A stretch of 8,814 bases of DNA from Candidatus Altimarinota bacterium (GTDB taxonomy: Bacteria > Patescibacteriota > Gracilibacteria > BD1-5 > UBA2023), in NCBI GenBank assembly GCA_008015855.1, contig SSGK01000028.1, positions 1-8,814 of the forward strand, read 5' to 3'. Positions 1 to 7,446 of this stretch are shown here, in pieces. The position numbers and the translations under genes were made by a program. The notes beneath the pieces were generated by a model. That model was not told the origin of the DNA. It was given only the letters and a program-made list of their open reading frames with translations, and did no database searches. Within the stretch, counting starts at the first letter, position 1. Each line of letters opens with the position of its first letter.

Positions 1-3000
1 ATAATCATCGTGCTTTTTCCATGAAGCAATGAGTGCTTCCTCATCACTGCTCGTATTTCAGTGTTCTATATCATTTCTTTCTTTTTCCCATTCAATAATG
101 AATCCAAGTCCAATTCCGTTCGGGAATACTCGAAAGGTTTCCATTATTTCGTGCATAAGCTCCGTTGTATCATCTTTTTCATCGAAAACATTATAAAAGA
201 TATGTGACTCTTGGCGTACATTTATGAGTGATTTGTGAGAGGACTTATCATCATCTTTTATTTTATTTCCTATAACTGAGAGTTCTTCAGGGTGTACATA
301 TTTGAGAAAGTGTTCATTGAGTGAGTCAAAGTCTCATGCCTGAACCTTCTTTCTGAGTTCCTTCCAGTACAAGAGTGCGAGCTCCATATTTCTTCAGAAG
401 GTAATCGCTTGGTAGCGTAAGAGATGAAAGAATTCACGTGATTCATCTTCATTGAGAAAGTTTCACTTTTTTTGAAGAAGTTGAAAACGCTCTTTCGCAT
501 AGGTTCTGACGGCATCATAGAGTTCTTCATTGAGCTCCTCAAGAATCTCTTGACTGCTTCCACCCAGTGTTTGTATTGCTTTGAGACGATCTTTTGCATC
601 TCATCGAAAATAGTATTCTACCCAAAGTTCGGTAGCTTCCATGCGATTATTGTTATCAAGGATGGTGATATACTTTCTTGCTTCGTGTCGTATATTTGCA
701 TTCATTGCGCATTTTGCTAAAAGTACTAATATGCGACTGTTTTCTGTATAGGGATATGCTCCTTGTAATAATGAAAATGCCTCTTGTTCCTTTCCTATTT
801 CCTGTAAGAGTTTAGCATATTCGATAACGATTCATTCTTTTTCTCTTTCAGTAAAGATGAGAGCTTCTTTGTTTTCTTGAATTTCTTTTTCATGGAGAAA
901 TTGCTCAATGAGCGAAAGTGCATTTTCAAAGTATCGTTCTGCTTTTTTCTTGTGAAAAATAGCTCTTTCATCCATTTCTGCATCCTTTCCGCGAGAAAGA
1001 TTTTCTAGATTCTTTGCTTCCATCCAGTGTGCCAGTCATTGTATCTTTAGTATTCGAGGAATGCTTATATCATTTCGAGAATGGGTTCGAACCTCCTCCT
1101 CTACCTCATCGAGAAATGAGAGAAGATGAGAATTTTCTCATTCATAGGAAAGTTCATGAAGATTATGGGAAAAATTAGTGTATATTTCCATAATCCTATC
1201 GGGATTAAAAATACCAATTCTGCATATATTTTCCAATACATCTGGATCATCGGGATGACAGCATTCTGTAAGCATGCTGATTCAGAGATCATCAATTCAG
1301 TATTCTGTGGAAAAAGCACCAAGTACCTGTGCATCATTTTCAGTAATTGCTTGTTCTTTCAATTGATCAATGCTGCTATCAATTGCTACTTCATTCTTAA
1401 AAAGACAGCCAATCATGAATGTATATATCATAACATCCACATCATTCTGATGGGGGATATTTCCATGTCAGAATTGGATAATATATTCCATCTTTCGAAG
1501 AAACATTTGTCCATATTTTGTATAGAGTGTTCGCTGATAGTTACAAATAAATTGATAGAGTTCTCTCGGCATACTCTCAAGAGTTCCTTGAAGGTATTGA
1601 TATGATTCAAATTCAGAATTAAGAGGTTCGAGAACATCTGGATCGACTATATCGAGTCGTTTAAGGATCCCTTCAATTTTTCCAATAATACGTTCATGTG
1701 AGAGTTGGGAAGTTCCTACGTGTTGCAAAAGAAATTGCATATGATCCGTGAATGTATCCGCAAAACTATTTTCCTCTTTTTCATAGGTGTATCCCATTTC
1801 TGTTGCTTGCTTTTTTGCAAAAAAATCAACGAGTTTACCAACATGATCCACACTGTGTGCTTCAAAAAAATCAACGAGAAATTCGTATCAACCATCCGTT
1901 CGCGAGAGTTCATCAATATAGTGGAGATAGTACTCAAGAGCTGAAAAATCAAGATATCAATAAATGAGTCGATGAAAGAGGAGGAGTTGTTCTGTAGTAA
2001 GGCGTTGATACTCTTCTTCAAATCTCTTTTCTTTCTGGAGGCTTTCATCTTCATTGAGGTGTTTTAGTACCTTTGCATTTCTTGTAAGTGCAGCCATAGT
2101 TACCGTATGCAATTGTTCCTCCATCTGCTTATCCAGTATATGTTCTCCTGGTTCTAAATGATACTGCGTTATACGATTATCAAGCGAAACAAAATCAGCG
2201 AGAGAGAGGACTCGTTTGAAAGAAAATATTGGATCGGGCGATGGAACGAGACTTGCATAGGTATTGTATGCTTGAAGTGCTCATTCTTCATTTTTAGCAC
2301 GAAAATTGAGTACAATCAATGCTTCAATATAGTGAATATTCCTGTATTTCTCCCAATATGCCTGTACTTGAGGTATTGCCTTTATAGGATCTTCCGCATT
2401 CTCCATAAGCTCACAATATACTTGATGGCATGAATCATCTCCGAGCATTGCTCCTACTTCATAGTATTCGCTCGCACTTGTAAAATCTCAGAGAAAATGC
2501 GAATGAAAATCTCAAGCAAGTTCATAAAACTTTCTTTCTCTTTCATTTACATTCTTTCATTTTACATCGATTATTTTTTGAGCCCTTCAGAATAAAAAAT
2601 CAAGCCCATCAATAATAAAAGAGATTTTTTCCTCATCTTCTTCGGGGGTATTATTGAGGCAAAAATTTGCTCATTCTAATAGCTCATTGAAATAGAGTGG
2701 ATCAAATTCTCATGTTCTTTCGAGATAGTGTTTTCCAAGAAGGTATCATTTCTTGATGATGCTTTTTTCTCCTCAGGTAAATCACTTCTTGAGTATTTCG
2801 AGTGAGAGGAGCTTTGTAATACTAGCATCATGTTCAGGAAGAACATCATTTTGATTGTAAAAATCTCGCATTACTTTTTTCTGCATTCGAGGGGAACGAC
2901 TTTTGAAGATACGAGCTTTTGGATGAAGGATGGCTTCACACATTCTCTGTACATCTTCCAGTATTTCTTCATTCGAGAGAATCCTTTCCCCCTCTTGATT

Positions 3001-3048
3001 TGATACAGGTGCCACGTGTTCATTGGATGATTGATGAAGATTTTCCAT
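1..3048 (-). CDS. Large TPR-like helical protein of unknown function (3' end outside window)
   Basis: I see one unbroken frame of 1016 codons from an ATG to the left edge, with no TAA or TAG; 23 in-frame UGA codons are read as glycine (23 of about 50 glycines by hand count). I do not recognise a family. The N-terminus is polar (MENLHQSSNEHV), with no signal peptide or membrane segment, so it is probably cytoplasmic. The sequence is rich in Glu, Lys, Leu, Tyr and Phe and looks helical throughout. Two stretches resemble tetratricopeptide repeats, with the small/aromatic spacing of helix pairs: residues about 168-205 (YELAGDF, ASEYYEVGAMLG) and about 740-800 (YAKLLQEIGKEQEAFSLLQGA, then LLAKCAMNANIRHEARKYI). 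No catalytic motif is visible. By inference it is a protein-interaction scaffold. It has its own promoter in the divergent gap. Reading UGA as stop would give more than twenty false fragments. The frame is near certain; the function is unknown. Confidence 0.88.
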
Positions 3049-3069
3049 AGATGGAGTATTATTTTAATT

Positions 3070-3097
3070 CTTATACGGATTTAAAATGTATTGTCAA
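3070..3097 (-). promoter_or_regulatory. Sigma-70-type promoter for the large TPR-like gene
   Basis: On the minus strand, TTGACA (3092-3097) is followed after 16 bases by TATAAG (3070-3075). There are 21 bases between the -10 box and the ATG, so the leader would be only about 15 bases. The -35 is a perfect consensus match and the -10 has five of six. No Shine-Dalgarno sequence lies before the start codon. Confidence 0.68.
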
Positions 3098-3129
3098 TAA
3101 ATATATATGAAAATAAAATGTGGAGAGAA

Positions 3130-3157
3130 TTGCAACCGAGCATTTTTCCAATATAGT
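3130..3157 (+). promoter_or_regulatory. Promoter for the 93-residue gene
   Basis: TTGCAA (3130-3135), a 16-base spacer, then TATAGT (3152-3157). The ATG lies 22 bases beyond the -10 box. A GGGAG at about 3159-3163 is too far from the start (some 16 bases) to be a normal ribosome binding site. The divergent promoter for the large gene lies 33 bases to the left. Confidence 0.55.
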
Positions 3158-3179
3158 AGGGAGTACCTAACTTTTTTAT

Positions 3180-3461
3180 ATGCCTACTCGTCAAGAATTT
3201 ACTGATAAGGTTCAAGAATACGTAAAAAGAATTAATGAACTTGCCGAACAGCAAGGGTATTCTGTTATGATGGCATATTTTATTGCTGGAACAGAGCGTG
3301 AATCGGATGATTTTATTATTGACTGGAGAAATATGAGTCTCAATGATAATCTCTATGCTATGAGTCGATGGACTCAGGACATTATGAATAACTTTGATGA
3401 AGATTCTGAAGGAGGGAAATTTGATAAAGGAATCCCTGATTTTGGTAAGTCATTCGAATAA
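3180..3461 (+). CDS. Small acidic protein of unknown function
   Basis: A 93-residue protein that I do not recognise. The first half (EFTDKVQEYVKRINELAEQQG) looks like an amphipathic helix, followed by a hydrophobic patch (VMMAYFIAG) and a Trp-containing middle (DWRNMSLNDNLYAMSRW). The C-terminal third is acidic and Gly-rich (NNFDEDSEGGKFDKG) and probably flexible. There is no signal peptide; VMMAYFIAG is too short for a membrane span. It is the only gene here with no UGA codon: all six glycines use GGN. Support for a real gene comes from a well-placed promoter, an ATG at its start, and a strong terminator whose stem contains its stop codon. It is transcribed away from the large helical gene and converges on the BatD-like gene, so the context gives no functional clue. 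Confidence 0.8.
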   Translation: MPTRQEFTDKVQEYVKRINELAEQQGYSVMMAYFIAGTERESDDFIIDWRNMSLNDNLYAMSRWTQDIMNNFDEDSEGGKFDKGIPDFGKSFE

Positions 3462-3490
3462 AAAAATCCCCTTGCAAGGGGATTTTTTTA
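3459..3490. terminator. Bidirectional intrinsic terminator between convergent genes
   Basis: A perfect 14-bp stem (3459-3472 with 3477-3490) around a TGCA loop. The GC core is CCCC/GGGG, flanked by A-tracts on one side and T-tracts on the other, so it gives a U-tract in both directions. The TAA of the plus-strand gene (3459-3461) and the TAA of the minus-strand BatD-like gene (3488-3490) form the two ends of the stem. Confidence 0.9.
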
Positions 3491-4300
3491 TTTCTCTATG
3501 GTTCCAAAAAAGCGTTTATAGAGGGAGTTTAATTCTTCCTCATTTATCTCTTCTTTTGCATATTCCTGTTTTAAGAGGATATCAACCATGTTTCGTAGTA
3601 TTGCTTGTTTTCATTTATTGTATTCATAGGGAATAAGCTCCTGAATGGTCTTTGCAAAGGCATTTTGTACTCCCATATTCTGAAAATATGATCGTATACC
3701 ATCAATAATATCTTCTGATGTATATCGGTATTCTTCGAGAGGAATGGGGGCTGGAGTTACTTCTCTGAGAGGTAAATCATCCGAGTCTTGAACCGTTTTG
3801 CTCATGCGATAATATGCCATGAGTGTACTCCCTATAAAGAGAATAATTCCGCCTATCCAGATAAAAAATTGAAATGCATTTGATGGGGTAATTGTATCCC
3901 TTGTTGGTGCATCTGGAATGGTAGATGATTCCTTTTTTGATGTAAGAATCGTTCCTGTAACTGTATTACTGGTAATACTTCCAATATTGGCAGGTCCAAT
4001 AATAAAAGTTCCTGATTGTTTTGGTGTTACTTTCAGAAGAAGGGTATATTCACTTTGGGATATACCATTTACAAAAGCCATTCGTGTACTCTCGGAATTT
4101 CCAAGAATTGAAAAATTATCAATCCCATTTATCAGAAGATTGTCTTTATTTTCAAACATATTTCCGGTTCCATTAATCGTCGCTTGAATGGTACATTCTT
4201 CTCAGATAGCAACCGTATCACAGGTGGTTTCAAGCGATAGGGAAGCAAATGTAAGGTGAGGGAGAGTGAGTGCTGTGAATAAAATAGGAAGTGATTTCAT
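3488..4300 (-). CDS. BatD-like exported protein with one membrane anchor
   Basis: A 270-residue protein. Residues 1-19 form a signal peptide (MKSLPILFTALTLPHLTFA). Residues about 20-120 match the N-terminal beta-sandwich of BatD (oxygen-tolerance family): LETTCDTVAIGEECTIQATI, then NFSILGNSES, then EYTLLLKVTPKQSGTFIIGP with ITSNTVT. A Ser/Thr/Pro linker leads to one membrane span (about 144-164, FQFFIWIGGIILFIGSTLMAYY), with R165 and K168 just inside, and a helical cytoplasmic tail of about 100 residues. Full BatD proteins usually carry several such domains; this one has a single copy. UGA encodes G33, the conserved glycine of the VGE-type turn, and G230. Bat proteins are usually encoded next to MoxR ATPase and von Willebrand A genes; none is visible here. 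The ATG fits the signal peptide. The BatD relation is good; the role is uncertain. Confidence 0.75.
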
Positions 4301-4319
4301 AGAAGAAAAATATGCTGGC

Positions 4320-4347
4320 ATTCTATAAAATGATAGTTCTTTTGCAA
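4320..4347 (-). promoter_or_regulatory. Promoter for the BatD-like gene
   Basis: On the minus strand, TTGCAA (4342-4347), a 16-base spacer and TAGAAT (4320-4325). The ATG lies 19 bases beyond the -10 box, which predicts a leader of about 13 bases. It sits directly after the terminator of the META gene, so the BatD-like gene is probably its own transcription unit. No Shine-Dalgarno sequence is seen. Confidence 0.58.
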
Positions 4348-4361
4348 TCGATTTTTTTTGA

Positions 4362-4386
4362 AAAATCCCGCATGATGCGGGATTTT
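4362..4386 (-). terminator. Intrinsic terminator after the DUF4377-META gene
   Basis: An 11-bp stem (4362-4372 with 4376-4386) with a TGA loop and a CCCGCA/TGCGGG core. On the minus strand it is followed by a short T-tract, partly inside the stem. It begins one base after the TAA of the META gene. It would end a transcript running leftward through the hypothetical, SulP and META genes. Confidence 0.82.
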
Positions 4387-4387
4387 C

Positions 4388-5029
4388 TTATTGTTTTTTC
4401 CAGATAATTACATCTCATTTTCTTGTGCGGATAGTAAGGAGTCATTTTTGTATTTTATAACTCGCATTCTTGAGTTGCATCCGATCTTCCACCTTCATAT
4501 TATCAGTCTGACAGAACATTTCTGTGCGTATAAGAACGGTATCGATAGTAGTTTTTGTATATTTAAAGTCTCCTGAGAAGGTGTTACAGAGTTTTCCAGA
4601 GAGGTGCTTTCCAGAGAAAGTAATCGTTCCAGGGCTAGTAATCTTTTTTCCATTCAGACTCACTATCGTCCATGATGACTGTGCAAGATTGATAGGTATT
4701 TCCTTTTTTTGGATAATTCTCTTAAGGCTGTATACGGGTGGATTCTTAGAAGTATCTTTTTTTACAGAAAGCGTATAAGTATATCCGGAAAGGTAGTTAA
4801 AACCTTGAATACTTCCAGTAAAGATACTCCATTTTTTCGTTTTCGTATTGTATTGTTCGGGACAGAGTTTCGTTTTTCCTTTTTCACAGAGTTTCTCTTC
4901 TCCACGGAGGGTTATAGTCTCGGTTGTGAGAGTTGGTTTCTTGATTTTTATCTCACTTGATACGAGTCATCCTGCATGAATCAAGTGTGGAGTAAGAAAT
5001 AAGGCAAGAAAAAGAAGGGCTTTATACAT
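4388..5029 (-). CDS. Secreted DUF4377-META domain protein (HslJ-like)
   Basis: A 213-residue protein. Residues 1-19 are a signal peptide (MYKALLFLALFLTPHLIHA). There is no lipobox cysteine, so it is probably secreted or peptidase-I processed rather than a lipoprotein. Residues about 26-108 fit DUF4377 (KWSIFTGSIQGFNYLSGYTYTLSV, then NPP, broken here as KWSIFTGSIQ and GFNYLSGYTYTLSV). Residues about 114-212 fit a META domain: SSWTIVSLNGK, LCNTFSG (the CN..xG turn), RTEMFC (the T.M.C motif) and a closing beta pair ending in IIWKKQ. Known META proteins include E. coli HslJ, linked to outer-membrane and novobiocin responses; the molecular role is not settled. UGA encodes G21, G196 and G205, the latter two in turns where the family often has glycine. 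It lies 58 bases after the SulP gene and may share its transcript. A second META protein lies at the right edge. Confidence 0.85.
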
Positions 5030-5068
5030 AAATATAGGGGAGGAAGTATATGCATGTATCGTATCTAT

Positions 5069-5074
5069 ATTATA
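5069..5074 (-). promoter_or_regulatory. Possible -10 box before the META gene
   Basis: On the minus strand the 58-base gap after the SulP gene holds a perfect TATAAT, 39 bases before the ATG. No good -35 lies 16-18 bases upstream (that region is the end of the SulP frame). It may be a weak internal promoter or chance in AT-rich DNA. Confidence 0.3.
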
Positions 5075-5087
5075 CCGAATTACAAAT

Positions 5088-6767
5088 TTATTCTGTCTCA
5101 TGGAGAAGATACTTGAGTCCATCGGAAGTGGAAGCAAATGTTCGGAGTTTTTTTACAAGGGAGCGATAGGTAGTTGTTTTTGTCATCATGTGGTTTGATT
5201 TATGGCTCAATCCTGAACAATATACGGTAATATCTTTCTCTTCAAGAAATTGTATCATATGTTCTATAGCCTCCACTCCATCAATATCAATATCTCCCAT
5301 GTGAGAAAAAGAGAGAAGAATATGTTGTTTTTTATCGAGTTTTTCTATCACTTCGATTGCATGTTCGGTATTGAGATAGTTGAGTCATCCACTAAACTTC
5401 ATAAGGATAATATCGCCATCATTTTGTTCATGAATGTAGTGAACGAGTTGCATTTTCTTGTAGAGTTTGTTATTCCGAAAAATACTCACATTTGCTTCAG
5501 TATTTGTAACATTCTTGAGGAAGATAAGGAGGGTAATTACCGTTCCTATAAGAATACCGTATACAGGTTCTTCCACTACTGAAAAGAAAGTAACGATGAT
5601 GGTGATAAGAAATGCCTTCTTTTCTATGAAAAAGAGGTGTTTTAAAAGGGTAATATCGATGAGTCAGAGGGCAATATTCATGAGAATCGCTGCAATAATC
5701 GGAAATGGGAGGTATTGAAAGTATCCATTAAATAAGAAAAAAGAGATGGCGAGTGTAAATATTGCAATGAGAAATGCGGATGTTTTATGGGTTGCACCAC
5801 TTTTAATATTCAATGCAGTTCGTATAAATACAGCCGTTGCAGGGAGTCATCCGAAGATTCCTGATGCAATATTGGCACATCATAATCAGAAAACCTCTCG
5901 ATCCTTATCAAAGCGTTTCTTTGTAATTTTCTCGGCGATTTTTGCTGATATGATGGTTTCGAGTATTGCAATGATAGCAATCACGAAAGCAGTCATGAAT
6001 AATTCTTTTATCAATAAAATTCCTGCTGTGATATTTTGTATGTTGAGATTTGGAAACGGATTTTGCCAGAGTGAAAAGGCAAGATTCGGAAATTTATCCG
6101 AAAGAAGAAGTATGCTAGGGTAGTTCCCATTTTTTTCAAGAAGTCATATTCCAACACCTATCAGAGTGAGAACAATAACACTCGGAAATGCTGGGAAGAA
6201 TATCCTTCCTAAGATAAGGAAAAGCAATCATCCCGTAAATGTTGCGAGTGCAGCAAGGTTTGTTTCAGAAATATGAACATACACCTCATAGAGCGAGAGG
6301 TATATTTCCTTATGGGTTGGTATATGGAGGGATGGATCATTGAGCCCAAGGGCTCCTGCTATCTGGCCCAATGCAATCGTAATTCCTACTGAAATCAGAA
6401 ATCCATGAAGAACGGTCGAAGGAATGAGTGTGATATACTTTGTAATCCGGAATGCATATACGAGAAGCATGATAACTCCAGATACGATAGCAAGAAGGGG
6501 GAGAAGGTAGATTCCATTCTCTCAATGCGCTAATACGAATGAAAATAGAATGGAAGAGAGTGCTCCCGCCACGCCAAATACATTGTACTGGCTTGATGCA
6601 AAAATTGCTGAAAATATCCCTGCCCAAATTCCAGTGAGAAGTCATTGAAGCGGGGTTGCACCACTGGCAACTGCGAGGGATATAGAGAGTGGTATGTTTA
6701 TCATTGCAACAGTGAGGCCACTCTTCCAATTATTCTTTAATAAAGAAAGTACATAAGAAGATTTCAT
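5088..6767 (-). CDS. SulP-family anion transporter with STAS domain
   Basis: A 559-residue inner-membrane transporter of normal length for SulP/SLC26. The N-terminus has the family pattern SGLTVAMINIPLSISLAVAS followed by GATPLQGLLTGIWAG. The hydrophobic core runs to about residue 415. The signature is at residues 294-309, GLGCANIASGIFGGLP, then ATAVFIRTALNIKSGA. The STAS domain (about 450-555) shows IILMKFSGGLNYLNTEHA and GDIDIDGVEAIEHM; the usual DSSG/DxTG-type loop is DIDG here, without the Ser or Thr that is phosphorylated in anti-sigma antagonists. SulP proteins carry sulfate, bicarbonate or dicarboxylates; the substrate cannot be told from sequence alone. Nine UGA codons (residues 42, 82, 180, 208, 294, 296, 307, 368, 461) are read as Gly; 42, 294, 296 and 307 fall on conserved family glycines. 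The ATG fits the family N-terminus and is the first Met of the matching region. It lies 67 bases after the 162-residue gene. Confidence 0.93.
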
Positions 6768-6788
6768 ATGAAAAAAACAGAGACAACC

Positions 6789-6816
6789 GTGATAATCGAT
6801 TCTCTCCGAAAGTCAA
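6789..6816 (-). promoter_or_regulatory. Possible promoter for the SulP gene
   Basis: In the 67-base gap, minus strand: TTGACT (6811-6816), a 16-base spacer and TATCAC (6789-6794), 21 bases before the ATG. The -10 matches the consensus at only four of six positions. The spacing agrees with the better promoters here, so a weak promoter inside the operon is plausible. Confidence 0.38.
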
Positions 6817-6834
6817 TAGAAATACAATATTTCT

Positions 6835-7323
6835 CTATTTTTGAACGGTACTCGTATAGGTATCACGAGTTTGTTCTATAATACGCACGAGTTGAGGGCT
6901 TGGTCCACGATAATTATTTGGACTCATGCCAATTTCTTTCATGATAGCGATTGTTTTCTGCCTATCGGTGTGGATCCATCCACCAAGTCATACCGAATTG
7001 AGAGTCATATAAAAGATATCCTCTTCTATATAACCTGGCACTGTTTCCATATCTCGATTCATAACAAATACATCACCATTTCAGCGAATGATATATGTAT
7101 TATAGGCATCAACGTATTCATCTTTATAGCGAGTTCCAATAACGCATCAAGAAGCAGGATTATCAGAAATAGGCTTTACTGTAATTTCCAAGATATGTCC
7201 AAATGGATCACAGAGTAATCGATGGGGGAGTTTTTCTCGAAGATAGGTTACATTGAGCGGATGAATGTGACGAAAGATGGGTGCTTCTTTTTCTTGAGAA
7301 ATCTGATTATGAACAAATCGCAT
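6835..7323 (-). CDS. Conserved-looking protein of unknown function, upstream of SulP
   Basis: A 162-residue protein that I do not recognise. It begins at the first ATG after an in-frame TAA and ends in TAG, the only TAG stop in the window. Three UGA codons are read as Gly (residues 59, 81, 112). There is no signal peptide or membrane span, so it is probably cytoplasmic. Visible stretches are a His-rich start (IFRHIHPLNVTYLREKLPHR), an alternating beta-like centre (HILEITVKP, YNTYIIRGNGDVFVMNRD), a glycine turn (SVGLGGWIHTDRQ) and a C-terminal helix (QLVRIIEQTRDTY). UGA lies in SVGLGG and RGNGD, both glycine turns, which supports the recoding. It is the first gene of a possible operon with the SulP transporter and the DUF4377-META protein, and has its own promoter in the divergent gap. 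No function is proposed. Confidence 0.8.
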
Positions 7324-7349
7324 AGAAGTATTTTTTTATTATGAAACTA

Positions 7350-7377
7350 AATATAGTAAAATGCAAGATAAAATCAA
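7350..7377 (-). promoter_or_regulatory. Promoter for the 162-residue gene and possible operon
   Basis: On the minus strand, TTGATT (7372-7377), a 16-base spacer and TATATT (7350-7355), 26 bases before the ATG. It lies back to back with the plus-strand promoter; the two -35 boxes are 16 bases apart, so the promoters could compete or share a regulator. Confidence 0.48.
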
Positions 7378-7393
7378 GAAGAGAAAAATATTT

Positions 7394-7420
7394 TTGACAA
7401 TTGAATAAATAATCTATTAT
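7394..7420 (+). promoter_or_regulatory. Promoter for the 302-residue gene
   Basis: TTGACA (7394-7399), a 15-base spacer and TATTAT (7415-7420), 26 bases before the ATG. The -35 is a perfect match and the -10 has five of six. The spacer is one base shorter than in the other promoters here. No Shine-Dalgarno sequence precedes the start (TTTTTAAAAAT). Confidence 0.55.
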
Positions 7421-7446
7421 TACAAATAAAAGTTATTTTTAAAAAT

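Noticed and set aside
1126..1605. A 159-codon open frame on the plus strand
   Set aside because: It lies antisense to the continuous 1016-codon gene. The protein is Cys/Phe/Ile-rich without family features, as expected for a shadow of AT-rich coding DNA.
3070..3157. A small gene or RNA in the 131-base divergent gap
   Set aside because: The gap is taken up by two opposed promoters and AT-rich sequence. No stable fold or start with a following frame was seen.
5467..6123. Plus-strand open frames opposite the SulP gene
   Set aside because: The minus strand encodes a clear SulP transporter with its family signature, so these frames are shadows.
6337..6729. A 130-codon minus-strand frame in another phase within the SulP gene
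   Set aside because: It appears open only because the true frame is broken by TGA under the standard code. The true frame carries the SulP N-terminal motif.
6841..7218. A 125-codon open frame on the plus strand
   Set aside because: It is antisense to the 162-residue gene, which has a promoter, a proper start and glycine turns. The plus-strand product is His/Ser/Ile-rich and has no promoter.
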